5,666 nt of DNA. It comes from Lachnoclostridium sp. UBA933 (GTDB lineage: Bacteria > Bacillota > Clostridia > Lachnospirales > Lachnospiraceae). How positions within the stretch are numbered: the stretch's first letter is position 1; every line of letters begins with the position of its first letter. The notes beneath the pieces were generated by a model. It was not told the origin of the DNA, did not search any database, and was given only the letters and a program-made list of their open reading frames with translations. This document shows positions 1-5,666 of the stretch, piece by piece. Made by a program: the position numbers and the translations under genes. The stretch is from contig DBDL01000016.1 in assembly GCA_002293545.1 (NCBI GenBank), forward strand, positions 14,460 to 20,125, read 5' to 3'.

Positions 1-1095
1 TTGCTGCAATTCCATCAATTCATTCCGCCGTCTGATTTTGATTTCTTCGGGAATCTGACCGTCCAGCTTCGCTGCCGGCGTATCCTCTTCTTTTGAATAC
101 GTAAAAACCCCCAAACGATCAAATTTCATCTGTTCGATAAATTGCCTGCATTCCTCATGCTGTTCTTCCGTTTCCTGCGGGAATCCGGTAATCAGCGTCG
201 TGCGTATGATAATATCGGGGATTTCACGCCGTAAAAGGTTTATTTTATCCGTCAATTCTTTTTTATTTGTTCTGCGTCCCATCTTCTTTAAGATATCGTC
301 ATTGCAATGCTGAATGGGCATATCTATATAATGACAAATCTTACTCTCGTTCTTGATGACCTCGATAAGGTCTTCTTGTATATCCTCCGGATAGCAATAT
401 AATAAACGAATCATCCGCAGACCGTCAACCGTGCATAATCTATGAAGCAATTCCGGCAGCTTGTTTACTCCGTACCGGTCGGTTCCGTAAATGGTTGTTT
501 CCTGAGCGACCAAAATCAATTCTTTTGTCCCCCTGCCGGCTAATAATTCCGCTTCGTGAACCAGTTCCTCCATCGGTACGCTCCGGTAACTGCCGCGAAC
601 CTTTGGGATAATGCAATATGTACAATGCTTGTCGCAGCCCTCGGCTATTTTTATATAGGAGGTATACCCGCCGGTCACCGGTATCCGTCCGGTCAGCCGA
701 TCGGGCAGCCCGCCGGTATCATTCAGTTTTTCCGTCTTCCCGGTGTTTAATACATGCCGTATCACCGGAACGATATGTTCCCATGAAGCGGTTCCGACAA
801 TGCCGTCCACCTCAGGGAGTTCTTCTTTTATCTCGCGGTGATAACGCTGTGCCAGACAGCCGGTAACAACCAATGCCCTGCAGACGCCTGTTTTTTTTTG
901 CTCTCCCATTTCAATAATGGTTTCAATACTTTCTTCTTTGGCGTCGTGGATAAAACAACAGGTATTGATTACAATCACTTCCGCCTGACTTTCCTCTTCC
1001 GTAATTTCAAACCCGTCCTTATGAATAAGATACAACATTTTCTCGCTGTCTACCAGATTTTTATCACATCCCAGGGATACAAAAAATACTTTCAT
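1..1095 (-). CDS. rimO: Ribosomal protein S12 methylthiotransferase RimO (C-terminus cut by window edge)
   Basis: This radical-SAM enzyme adds a methylthio group to a conserved aspartate of ribosomal protein S12. The frame is open from the ATG at 1095 to base 1, giving 365 residues with no stop. The N-terminal UPF0004 domain opens with VSLGCDKNLVDSE, a RimO-type signature unlike MiaB or MtaB, and its three expected cluster cysteines are C10, C46 and C80. The radical-SAM motif GCDKHCTYCIIPKVRG supplies C154, C158 and C161. RimO is usually about 440 residues, so roughly 75 residues, including the C-terminal TRAM domain, should lie beyond the left edge. The start is supported by AGGAGT at 1102-1107, seven bases from the ATG after AGGAG. 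The ATG overlaps the stop of the FAD gene as ATGA (1092-1095), so the two are probably translationally coupled and co-transcribed. C47 stands where many homologues have glycine (NTCCFIHDAKEE). A run of nine A's on the coding strand falls at codons 66-69. Confidence 0.95.
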   Translation of the reverse strand, partial: MKVFFVSLGCDKNLVDSEKMLYLIHKDGFEITEEESQAEVIVINTCCFIHDAKEESIETIIEMGEQKKTGVCRALVVTGCLAQRYHREIKEELPEVDGIVGTASWEHIVPVIRHVLNTGKTEKLNDTGGLPDRLTGRIPVTGGYTSYIKIAEGCDKHCTYCIIPKVRGSYRSVPMEELVHEAELLAGRGTKELILVAQETTIYGTDRYGVNKLPELLHRLCTVDGLRMIRLLYCYPEDIQEDLIEVIKNESKICHYIDMPIQHCNDDILKKMGRRTNKKELTDKINLLRREIPDIIIRTTLITGFPQETEEQHEECRQFIEQMKFDRLGVFTYSKEEDTPAAKLDGQIPEEIKIRRRNELMELQQ

Positions 1096-2522
1096 TTCTT
1101 TACTCCTAATATGCTTCTTGCGACGCTGATTCCATTGGCGGACGCTTGCTGCAGCCCCCTTGTAACGGATGCACCGTCACCGATTGCCCGCAAACCGCGT
1201 ATATTGGTCTGAAAATGTTTGTCTACCAATACTTTATTAGAATAAAACTTGACCTCCACACCATATAATAATGTTTCATCACTCGCAATCCCCGGTGTAA
1301 TCTTGTCCAGTGCCAGAAACATTTCATTGAGGTCTACCATAATCCGGTGAGGGAAAACCAAAGACAAATCTCCGGGAACAGCGTCTTTTAACGTCGGAAT
1401 CAGATTATTCCTTGCCAGTCTTTCATTCGTCGTCCGCCGTCCTTTGAGAAAATCTCCGAATGTCTGGACAAGAACCTTCCCGTCACTCAGCATATTTCCT
1501 AAACGGGCAATATATTTGCCGTATTCAATCGGGGATTTAAAAGGTTCCGTAAAATTTTTAGATACTAACAGAGCAAAATTTGTGTTATTGGTTTTATAAT
1601 CTTTTGATTTATATGCATGGCCGTTTACAACCGCCAGACTGTCCTCATAGTATTCGGCGGCTACTTCGCCGGAGGGATTGGTACAAAAGGTACGGACTTT
1701 ATCGTCAAAGGTCGGTGCATAATAGACTAATTTGGCTTCGTATAAATTTTTATTCAGAAAATCCATGACTTCATCACGGACTTCTACCCGGACGCCGACA
1801 TCGACCGTGCCGTTTTTTATATTGACGTGATGTTCTTTGCATACATGGCTAAACCATTCCGCACCCTCTCTGCCGACGGCAGAAACAACCTCGTCCGCAT
1901 AAATGATTTCTCCGTCATTTAAAACGACTCCCTTTACCTTGTTATCTTCCGCCAATATATTATCGACCGCTGTCTGGAAACGAATCTCCACACCGCTGTC
2001 CAATAAATGCTTTTGGAGCTTTTGATAGATTTTATAGCCTTCTTCTGTCCCTAAATGCCGAATCGGACATTCGATCAGCTTTAGATTCGCTTCAATTGCC
2101 CTGCGGCGTATATCCCGGATTTCTTTTTCTTTATTCAAACCGTATACATTGGTATCCGCACCGAAACTCAAATAAATCTGGTCGGACTCGTGAATCAGCC
2201 TGGTGGTTTCATCGTATCCTAAAATATCCGGCAGGTTTCCTCCGACATCCGGTGAAAGTGACAATTTCCCGTCAGAAAATGCACCGGCCCCGGCAAATCC
2301 CGTTGTAATGGAACAGGGATTGCACCCGGTACACACTTTTGTGGCACGCTTAGGACAAACCCTTTTTTCAATGCTTTTTCCTTTTTCAATCATTAACACC
2401 CGGATATCCGGACGGTTCTTTTTTAATTCATAGGCGCAAAATGCACCAGAAGGTCCTGCTCCGATTATAATTACATCTTTTACCGATGCAGAAGCCGTTT
2501 TTTCATCTGCTTTTTTTGTCAT
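1092..2522 (-). CDS. FAD-dependent oxidoreductase/dehydrogenase, COG2509-like
   Basis: This is a cytosolic flavoprotein of 476 residues; its substrate is unknown. It resembles the uncharacterised FAD-dependent dehydrogenases of the COG2509 group. A Rossmann dinucleotide-binding motif, IIIGAGPSGA (about residues 18-27), is followed by an acidic residue, E46 in LMIEKG, placed to bind the FAD ribose. The segment GFAGAGAFSDGKLSL (75-89) is typical of the family. The second FAD motif, IGDGASVTRGLQQASANG (447-464), closes the C-terminus. There is no signal peptide or membrane segment. Between the Rossmann start and the FSDGK motif lie four cysteines, C56, C64, C67 and C70 (CX7CX2CX2C); I recall these as a family feature, with no known role. 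Some members carry an extra N-terminal domain; this one is the short form. The start has GGAGGT at 2526-2531, only four bases from the ATG after GGAGG. It overlaps rimO by ATGA downstream and a possible 28-codon ORF by ATGA upstream. The family call is firm; the function is not. Confidence 0.88.
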   Translation of the reverse strand: MTKKADEKTASASVKDVIIIGAGPSGAFCAYELKKNRPDIRVLMIEKGKSIEKRVCPKRATKVCTGCNPCSITTGFAGAGAFSDGKLSLSPDVGGNLPDILGYDETTRLIHESDQIYLSFGADTNVYGLNKEKEIRDIRRRAIEANLKLIECPIRHLGTEEGYKIYQKLQKHLLDSGVEIRFQTAVDNILAEDNKVKGVVLNDGEIIYADEVVSAVGREGAEWFSHVCKEHHVNIKNGTVDVGVRVEVRDEVMDFLNKNLYEAKLVYYAPTFDDKVRTFCTNPSGEVAAEYYEDSLAVVNGHAYKSKDYKTNNTNFALLVSKNFTEPFKSPIEYGKYIARLGNMLSDGKVLVQTFGDFLKGRRTTNERLARNNLIPTLKDAVPGDLSLVFPHRIMVDLNEMFLALDKITPGIASDETLLYGVEVKFYSNKVLVDKHFQTNIRGLRAIGDGASVTRGLQQASANGISVARSILGVKK

Positions 2523-2605
2523 AATACCTCCATAAATACGCCAAAAACATCAACGCCGATATTGTCCCCCTGAGATGCAGATGCCATACAAGAATTCATT
2601 TGCAT
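2519..2605 (-). CDS. Possible short coupled ORF (28 residues), function unknown
   Basis: This is a small open frame that I do not recognise. It fills most of the gap between the alarmone synthetase and the FAD oxidoreductase. It starts at ATG 2605, or alternatively at the in-frame ATG at 2599, and ends in TGA at 2519-2521, overlapping the oxidoreductase start as ATGA. The peptide begins MQMNSCMASASQG and ends in a mostly hydrophobic stretch, IGVDVFGVFMEVL. An AGGTGAT sequence at 2606-2612 matches the 3' half of the extended Shine-Dalgarno AAGGAGGTGAT. Its spacing fits the first ATG in the short register also seen for the FAD gene, and fits the ATG at 2599 with looser spacing. The role could be translational coupling alone, since ribosomes ending here stop on the next start. 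Against it: 28 codons can stay open by chance, no domain is visible, and I cannot test conservation. Confidence 0.4.
   Translation of the reverse strand: MQMNSCMASASQGDNIGVDVFGVFMEVL
2526..2531 (-). promoter_or_regulatory. Ribosome binding site of the FAD oxidoreductase, close to the ATG
   Basis: The coding strand reads GGAGGT, with four bases between GGAGG and the ATG at 2522. The match is strong but the spacing is short. The site lies inside the last codons of the possible 28-codon ORF, so a ribosome translating that ORF would cover and then clear it. It supports this ATG as the real start. Confidence 0.7.
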
Positions 2606-2613
2606 ATCACCTA

Positions 2614-3291
2614 CTAGTGGATTTCAACAATTTGATCGCGTAACGACTGCATGTGCTGATCGGTCTGATTGATGACGTCGGCGCATGTACGGAGTTCACG
2701 AATCACACTTTCCGCATTGTTAATGTTCTTTTTATATTTTAATTGGTGCTCCAGGCTTGCCCAAAAATTCATGGCAATGGTCCGGATCTGGACTTCAACA
2801 CGCATATTTTCTTTCCGGTCGGAAAAGAAAATCGGTAGTTCAATAATCAGATGCAGACTCCGGTATCCGTTGTCCTTTGGTTTCTTTATATAGTCTTTCA
2901 TATGGACAAGCTGTATATCGTCCTGCTTGGTAAGCATATCCGCAACTTTGTAAATATCATCTAAAAATGCGCAAATAACGCGGATTCCCGCGACATCATT
3001 CAGGTTTTGCTTTACCGACTCGACCGTAAGCGGTTTTCCTTTTGCCCTGAGCTTTGAAGCAATACTTCCGGGATGCTTGATTCTTGATTTGATTTGTTCG
3101 ATCGGGTTCCGTTGTCTTTTTACGGATAGGTCATCATTTAAAACTTCGAGTTTGGTACTGACTTCACGAATCGCACAGTTGTACATCATCAACATCCTGC
3201 TGAATTCTTCTTCTTCTTCAAATACATGTTCAATATCTCTTGGTACTGACGACCTATGCAGATAAATATTTTGTGATTCTTCATTCATCAT
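2614..3291 (-). CDS. Small alarmone synthetase, GTP pyrophosphokinase family (RelP/YwaC-like)
   Basis: This enzyme transfers pyrophosphate from ATP to GTP or GDP, making (p)ppGpp, the stringent-response alarmone. It has 225 residues and consists of the RelA/SpoT synthetase domain with short helical ends. It lacks the HD hydrolase, TGS and ACT domains, so it should synthesise but not degrade or sense ribosomes directly. Key motifs are KSRIK (68-72) at the nucleotide site, DVAGIRV (99-105) with the metal-binding D99, NGYRSLH (141-147) with Y143 placed to stack on guanine, VEVQIRT (165-171) with E166, and MNFWASLEH (174-182). From memory, NPIEQIKSRIK and NGYRSLHLIIELP resemble B. subtilis YwaC (SAS2/RelP) more than YjbM (RelQ). 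The first of two adjacent ATGs is preferred: AAGGAGA at 3298-3304 gives a seven-base spacer after AGGAG. A sigma-A promoter lies just upstream. The frame ends in tandem TAG TAG stops (2611-2616). It is first in the unit leading to the FAD oxidoreductase and rimO. Confidence 0.92.
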   Translation of the reverse strand: MMNEESQNIYLHRSSVPRDIEHVFEEEEEFSRMLMMYNCAIREVSTKLEVLNDDLSVKRQRNPIEQIKSRIKHPGSIASKLRAKGKPLTVESVKQNLNDVAGIRVICAFLDDIYKVADMLTKQDDIQLVHMKDYIKKPKDNGYRSLHLIIELPIFFSDRKENMRVEVQIRTIAMNFWASLEHQLKYKKNINNAESVIRELRTCADVINQTDQHMQSLRDQIVEIH

Positions 3292-3320
3292 AACCTGTCT
3301 CCTTCGTGTAATCCTCTTAT

Positions 3321-3349
3321 ATTATAATAGATTTGACGGAAAAGGTCAA
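3321..3349 (-). promoter_or_regulatory. Sigma-A promoter for the alarmone synthetase-FAD oxidoreductase-rimO unit
   Basis: On the minus strand TTGACC (3344-3349) and TATAAT (3321-3326) are separated by exactly 17 bases. Both boxes are at or one base from consensus. The expected transcription start is near 3313-3315, giving a leader of about 20-25 bases that includes the AAGGAGA ribosome binding site. No other convincing promoter was seen further down the unit, so this probably drives all genes to the left edge. Confidence 0.85.
3333..3349. repeat. Small inverted repeat overlapping the -35 box
   Basis: TTGAC and GTCAA arms enclose a seven-base centre (TTGACGGAAAAGGTCAA on the plus strand). 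One arm forms most of the -35 box and the other lies in the promoter spacer. The place would suit a repressor operator. The arms are only five bases, so chance is a fair explanation. Confidence 0.3.
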
Positions 3350-3371
3350 TGTAAAGCATTTACCGTATTTA

Positions 3372-4721
3372 TCATTCATTTCCTTTTGGAATAAACGTAA
3401 CCGTCGGTATGACATTTTCACCATATCCGCCGGAAATAATCTCACTGCTTGAGGTACGGGAATATATGCCTGCCATTTTCCCGCCGTACATATACATTCC
3501 GGTCATATTCGTATATTTGCGGAATTCCGGCTTCTCACATTTAAAATCAATATTATACGACCGGTAAGGCATAATAAATTCCTGCAAAATATAATCCTTC
3601 TTCCGGCACTTTTTAATCAGTCTTTTCCATTTCCATTTTGTAAAATGAATCCCCGCATACACACCGTATGCCCCGTAGTTGTTTTTGGGTTTGATAAACC
3701 AATGGTCTTTGTTGTTCAGGACATCGTTTTTCTCAATCTGTTCTTTGTTCAGTTCCGCTGTAAACGGAATATGCTCTTTCACATAAGCATTCTCTTCCTC
3801 CGTCAGGATTTCCTTTGTCCGGGAATCATGCAGTACATAAAAAATCGTTTTGTCATGTGCCGCCTGTGTGCAAAAATTTCCGACGCTGCATACTTTGCCG
3901 TCACGAACGGCATGGACAAAAGCCCCTGCTTCATTTATATGCTCAAATATATCAGAGGTAACAGCACGGCGGTAAACAATATCAATCGGTTTTCGCTCTT
4001 TCGTACAGAGCGCCTCCCCGTTATAAACCAAATCCCTTATCTCACAAACATAAGCGGTAAAGCCAACATTTTCAAAGCTTTTCTTAAACCGTTCAAATTC
4101 ATAAATACTGCTGCCCTTTTCCAAAAAATCCACTACGGCAACCGTCGGTTTTTCTTTCTTATTGCCGCCGGACCACTCGTCATATATTTTTTTCATTTGC
4201 ACCGCCCAGCTGTCAAACAGCTCGAACGGCTCCAGCTCAAACTCCTCCGCCAACTGTGAGTAACCCCTCGTTTTCCTGAATGCGATATTGCATTCGCGGT
4301 CCTCGTTCATCGCGCTGGTTCCGTCGGTGTTAAACTCGCAGAATTTATAGGAGTAATCCTCCTCATTCAGAAAAATATCCAGCCTTGCCATCGGTATCAG
4401 ATTGGAATATCCCGGATGCTTTATCATCAATTGTTCCAACTGTTCCGAAAACCCGAACAGCTTCCGGTATTCCGCATTTTCCATATACTCTTTCGTCGTT
4501 TTGCATAAAATCCGATGCATGATTTCGGACTCTTTCGCTAATTTATCCACAACCTCCGCGGGAAATGCCTTCGCCATATAGAGTGTGCTGATCGTTTCTC
4601 CCCGGTACTTTGCAGTAGACCGATCCATATACTCCAAAGCTTCTTCCGCACTCTCTTTATGTAAATCCCAGTCGTTTTCAATCAAGCTTTTATAATACTT
4701 TGTAAACTCATTTGTTTTCAT
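3372..4721 (-). CDS. ATP-grasp ligase resembling glutathionylspermidine synthase, paired with GCS2 ligase
   Basis: This is a predicted ATP-dependent carboxylate-amine ligase of 449 residues; its substrates are not known. The layout fits the glutathionylspermidine synthase (synthetase half) type of ATP-grasp. MARLDIF (111-117) and CEFNTDGTSAMNE (128-140) resemble the conserved substrate/metal segments of that family. IVYRRAVTSDI (248-258) and GNFCTQAAHDK (281-291) lead into the nucleotide-binding part. WFIKPKNNYGAYGVYAG (341-357) is the lysine- and glycine-rich loop, YILQEFI (377-383) the hinge with E381, and a tail of S/T, E and G residues (about 421-436) may complete the metal site. The E. 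coli amidase half is absent, and there is no signal peptide. The start overlaps the GCS2 gene by 14 bases, with GGAGG at 4731-4735 inside that gene, so the two are probably coupled. The likely role is to extend the GCS2 product, as a glutathione synthetase would, or to act on another amine. The ATP-grasp call is fairly firm; the reaction is inference. Confidence 0.72.
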   Translation of the reverse strand: MKTNEFTKYYKSLIENDWDLHKESAEEALEYMDRSTAKYRGETISTLYMAKAFPAEVVDKLAKESEIMHRILCKTTKEYMENAEYRKLFGFSEQLEQLMIKHPGYSNLIPMARLDIFLNEEDYSYKFCEFNTDGTSAMNEDRECNIAFRKTRGYSQLAEEFELEPFELFDSWAVQMKKIYDEWSGGNKKEKPTVAVVDFLEKGSSIYEFERFKKSFENVGFTAYVCEIRDLVYNGEALCTKERKPIDIVYRRAVTSDIFEHINEAGAFVHAVRDGKVCSVGNFCTQAAHDKTIFYVLHDSRTKEILTEEENAYVKEHIPFTAELNKEQIEKNDVLNNKDHWFIKPKNNYGAYGVYAGIHFTKWKWKRLIKKCRKKDYILQEFIMPYRSYNIDFKCEKPEFRKYTNMTGMYMYGGKMAGIYSRTSSSEIISGGYGENVIPTVTFIPKGNE

Positions 4722-5666
4722 TCCTCAATTCCTCCATCCCGAATATTTTCAGCCATTCCATGATTGGTTTATGATAAATCACCGCGTCCGATCCTTTTTC
4801 TTTCACCGCATTTTTGGCTTCTCTTACATCGTTCGGGACGGATACGGCTGAAAACCGTTTCAAGTGTTCCAAAACCCCCTCCGAAGAATGAAAGATCTGT
4901 TCAATCACTTTCAGGTACTGTATCGTTTTGGGAAAGGGGTTGCTGTCTGCTATGCGGATTTCAATATAGCTTTTCAGGCGGACCTCCGGGAAAACCATTC
5001 CGAGAACATGCTCGATATCCTTGTATTCGACCGGTTTATCTTTATATTGTTCGGAAGCCGTCTTTTCCGTATAAACCTCCTCATCCTCCGATAAATCCAC
5101 AATCAGCGGTACCTGACTGACAAAATCGGCATAACCGGCAAAGGTCATCTCGTTATCCTTCCAAAAGGAATCCGTCCTTACTCTGTCTTTGTCAACATTA
5201 CTCCAAATGGTATCGCGAAGCAGATGCTCCCTGCACGGTTTCCCTTCAAAAACCGGTGTGTTTTCCATCGCGAACGCTATCATCGGCGAAAGGATAACCG
5301 CCAGCTTATATTTTGCCGAGAAATCCTTTTCATCCGTATAGTCAATCGAAACATGGACGGCTCCCGTTCCTTTCATCATATATTTTGCCCCGCTTCCAAT
5401 TTTATTAAAATAGGACTCCATATATTCATATCTTTTTTTCGGGATACGGACAATTTCATCCACCGCAGAACACGGTAAATAACCGCAGTTCGCCAATTCA
5501 TAACCGTACCTGTCCAAAATCGGGCAAAGTTCTTCAAGAAACCGGCGGTAAACGGTTTCAATTTCCGATATGTTTTTTTTCGGAACAATACTTACCTCTA
5601 ATTGACTGCCCGGTTCAATCGTAATCAGAATATCTTTTCGTTCGAGTGAAAAAAGAAAACCGCCGC
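4708..5666 (-). CDS. Glutamate-cysteine ligase family 2 (GCS2) protein, N-terminus cut by window edge
   Basis: This enzyme probably joins glutamate through its gamma-carboxyl to cysteine, or to a related amine, using ATP. The frame stays open to the right edge: 318 residues are visible, and roughly 100 N-terminal residues should lie outside, as the family is usually about 430-450. Counting from the first full visible codon, ITIEPGSQLEVS (14-25) matches the family's LEPGGQLELS glutamate-site segment. KRYEYMESYF (77-86), GSGAKYMMKGTGAVHVSIDY (90-109) and NTPVFEGKP (135-143) follow. FPEVRLKSYIEIRIAD (225-240) matches the FPEVRLK..LE.R..D signature. The TTG at 5517 is internal, not a start: conserved residues continue upstream. 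The end overlaps the ATP-grasp gene by 14 bases. Possible roles are GshA or an EgtA-like ligase; the partner gene favours a glutathione-like thiol. In Bacillota the fused GshAB is the better-known route, so this type is notable here. Confidence 0.88.
   Translation of the reverse strand, partial: GGFLFSLERKDILITIEPGSQLEVSIVPKKNISEIETVYRRFLEELCPILDRYGYELANCGYLPCSAVDEIVRIPKKRYEYMESYFNKIGSGAKYMMKGTGAVHVSIDYTDEKDFSAKYKLAVILSPMIAFAMENTPVFEGKPCREHLLRDTIWSNVDKDRVRTDSFWKDNEMTFAGYADFVSQVPLIVDLSEDEEVYTEKTASEQYKDKPVEYKDIEHVLGMVFPEVRLKSYIEIRIADSNPFPKTIQYLKVIEQIFHSSEGVLEHLKRFSAVSVPNDVREAKNAVKEKGSDAVIYHKPIMEWLKIFGMEELRNENK
4731..4735 (-). promoter_or_regulatory. Ribosome binding site of the ATP-grasp gene, inside the GCS2 gene
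   Basis: The coding strand reads GGAGG nine bases before the ATG at 4721. It sits within the last codons of the GCS2 gene. It fixes the start of the ATP-grasp protein and hence the 14-base overlap. A second purine-rich GAGGA abuts the ATG directly and is too close to serve as the main site. Confidence 0.65.

Noticed and set aside
838..1212. A 124-codon plus-strand open frame.
   Set aside because: It is antisense to rimO and the end of the FAD gene, both strongly supported, and has no family resemblance.
2519..3291. Alarmone synthetase plus short ORF as a toxSAS toxin-antitoxin pair.
   Set aside because: The synthetase resembles housekeeping RelP/YwaC enzymes, the short ORF is too small for known antitoxins and is coupled to the gene after it, and the context is metabolic and ribosomal.
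3351..3363. Hairpin GTAAA-GCA-TTTAC as a terminator for the ATP-grasp gene.
   Set aside because: The stem is five mostly A/T pairs with a three-base loop and no following U-tract, too weak for intrinsic termination.
3645..4259. A 204-codon plus-strand open frame.
   Set aside because: It lies wholly antisense to the ATP-grasp gene, whose motifs are clear. The translation is rich in F, N and I with no recognisable domain and no convincing ribosome binding site.
4708..5517. GCS2 gene starting at the TTG at 5517 as a complete 269-residue protein.
   Set aside because: The frame is open upstream to the window edge and carries the conserved ITIEPGSQLEVS segment, so the TTG is an internal leucine and the gene is cut by the edge.
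5573..5580. Eight-A run in the GCS2 coding strand as a frameshift site.
   Set aside because: The frame is intact on both sides and the run encodes ordinary lysines; nothing suggests a functional shift.
5376..5588. A 70-codon minus-strand open frame overlapping the GCS2 gene.
   Set aside because: It is an alternative frame of the GCS2 coding region, which shows conserved family motifs in its own frame.

Overview
The window looks like a piece of a Bacillota chromosome, most likely Clostridia and plausibly Lachnospiraceae. The basis is moderate-to-low GC by eye, strong GGAGG-type ribosome binding sites, a near-consensus sigma-A promoter, a YwaC/RelP-like small alarmone synthetase and a clostridial-style RimO. 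This placement is inference; no rRNA or other phylogenetic marker is present. All supported genes are on the minus strand, so transcription runs from high to low coordinates. The window is almost fully coding; the two gaps are 91 and 80 bases. I see no tRNA, rRNA, mobile element, CRISPR array or riboswitch.

Upstream block (5666 down to 3372): a glutamate-cysteine ligase family 2 (GCS2) protein, cut by the right edge, is followed with a 14-base overlap by a 449-residue ATP-grasp ligase resembling the synthetase half of glutathionylspermidine synthase. Together they look like a two-step, ATP-dependent peptide-bond pathway: gamma-glutamyl-cysteine (or a relative) is made first and then extended. 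This could be a glutathione-type thiol pathway, but the final product cannot be read from sequence.

Downstream block (3349 down to 1): a TTGACC-N17-TATAAT promoter starts a second transcription unit. It holds a synthetase-only (p)ppGpp enzyme, a possible 28-codon ORF that fills most of the next gap, an FAD-dependent oxidoreductase of the COG2509 type with a four-cysteine cluster, and rimO, the radical-SAM methylthiotransferase acting on ribosomal protein S12 (C-terminus cut by the left edge). The short ORF, the oxidoreductase and rimO are each joined by an ATGA stop/start overlap, which suggests translational coupling. The unit therefore ties a stringent-response enzyme and a redox protein to a ribosome-modification enzyme.

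The points most worth follow-up are the GCS2/ATP-grasp pair, the overlooked short ORF, and the cysteine cluster of the oxidoreductase. I found no clear evidence of an entirely new defence or mobile system.
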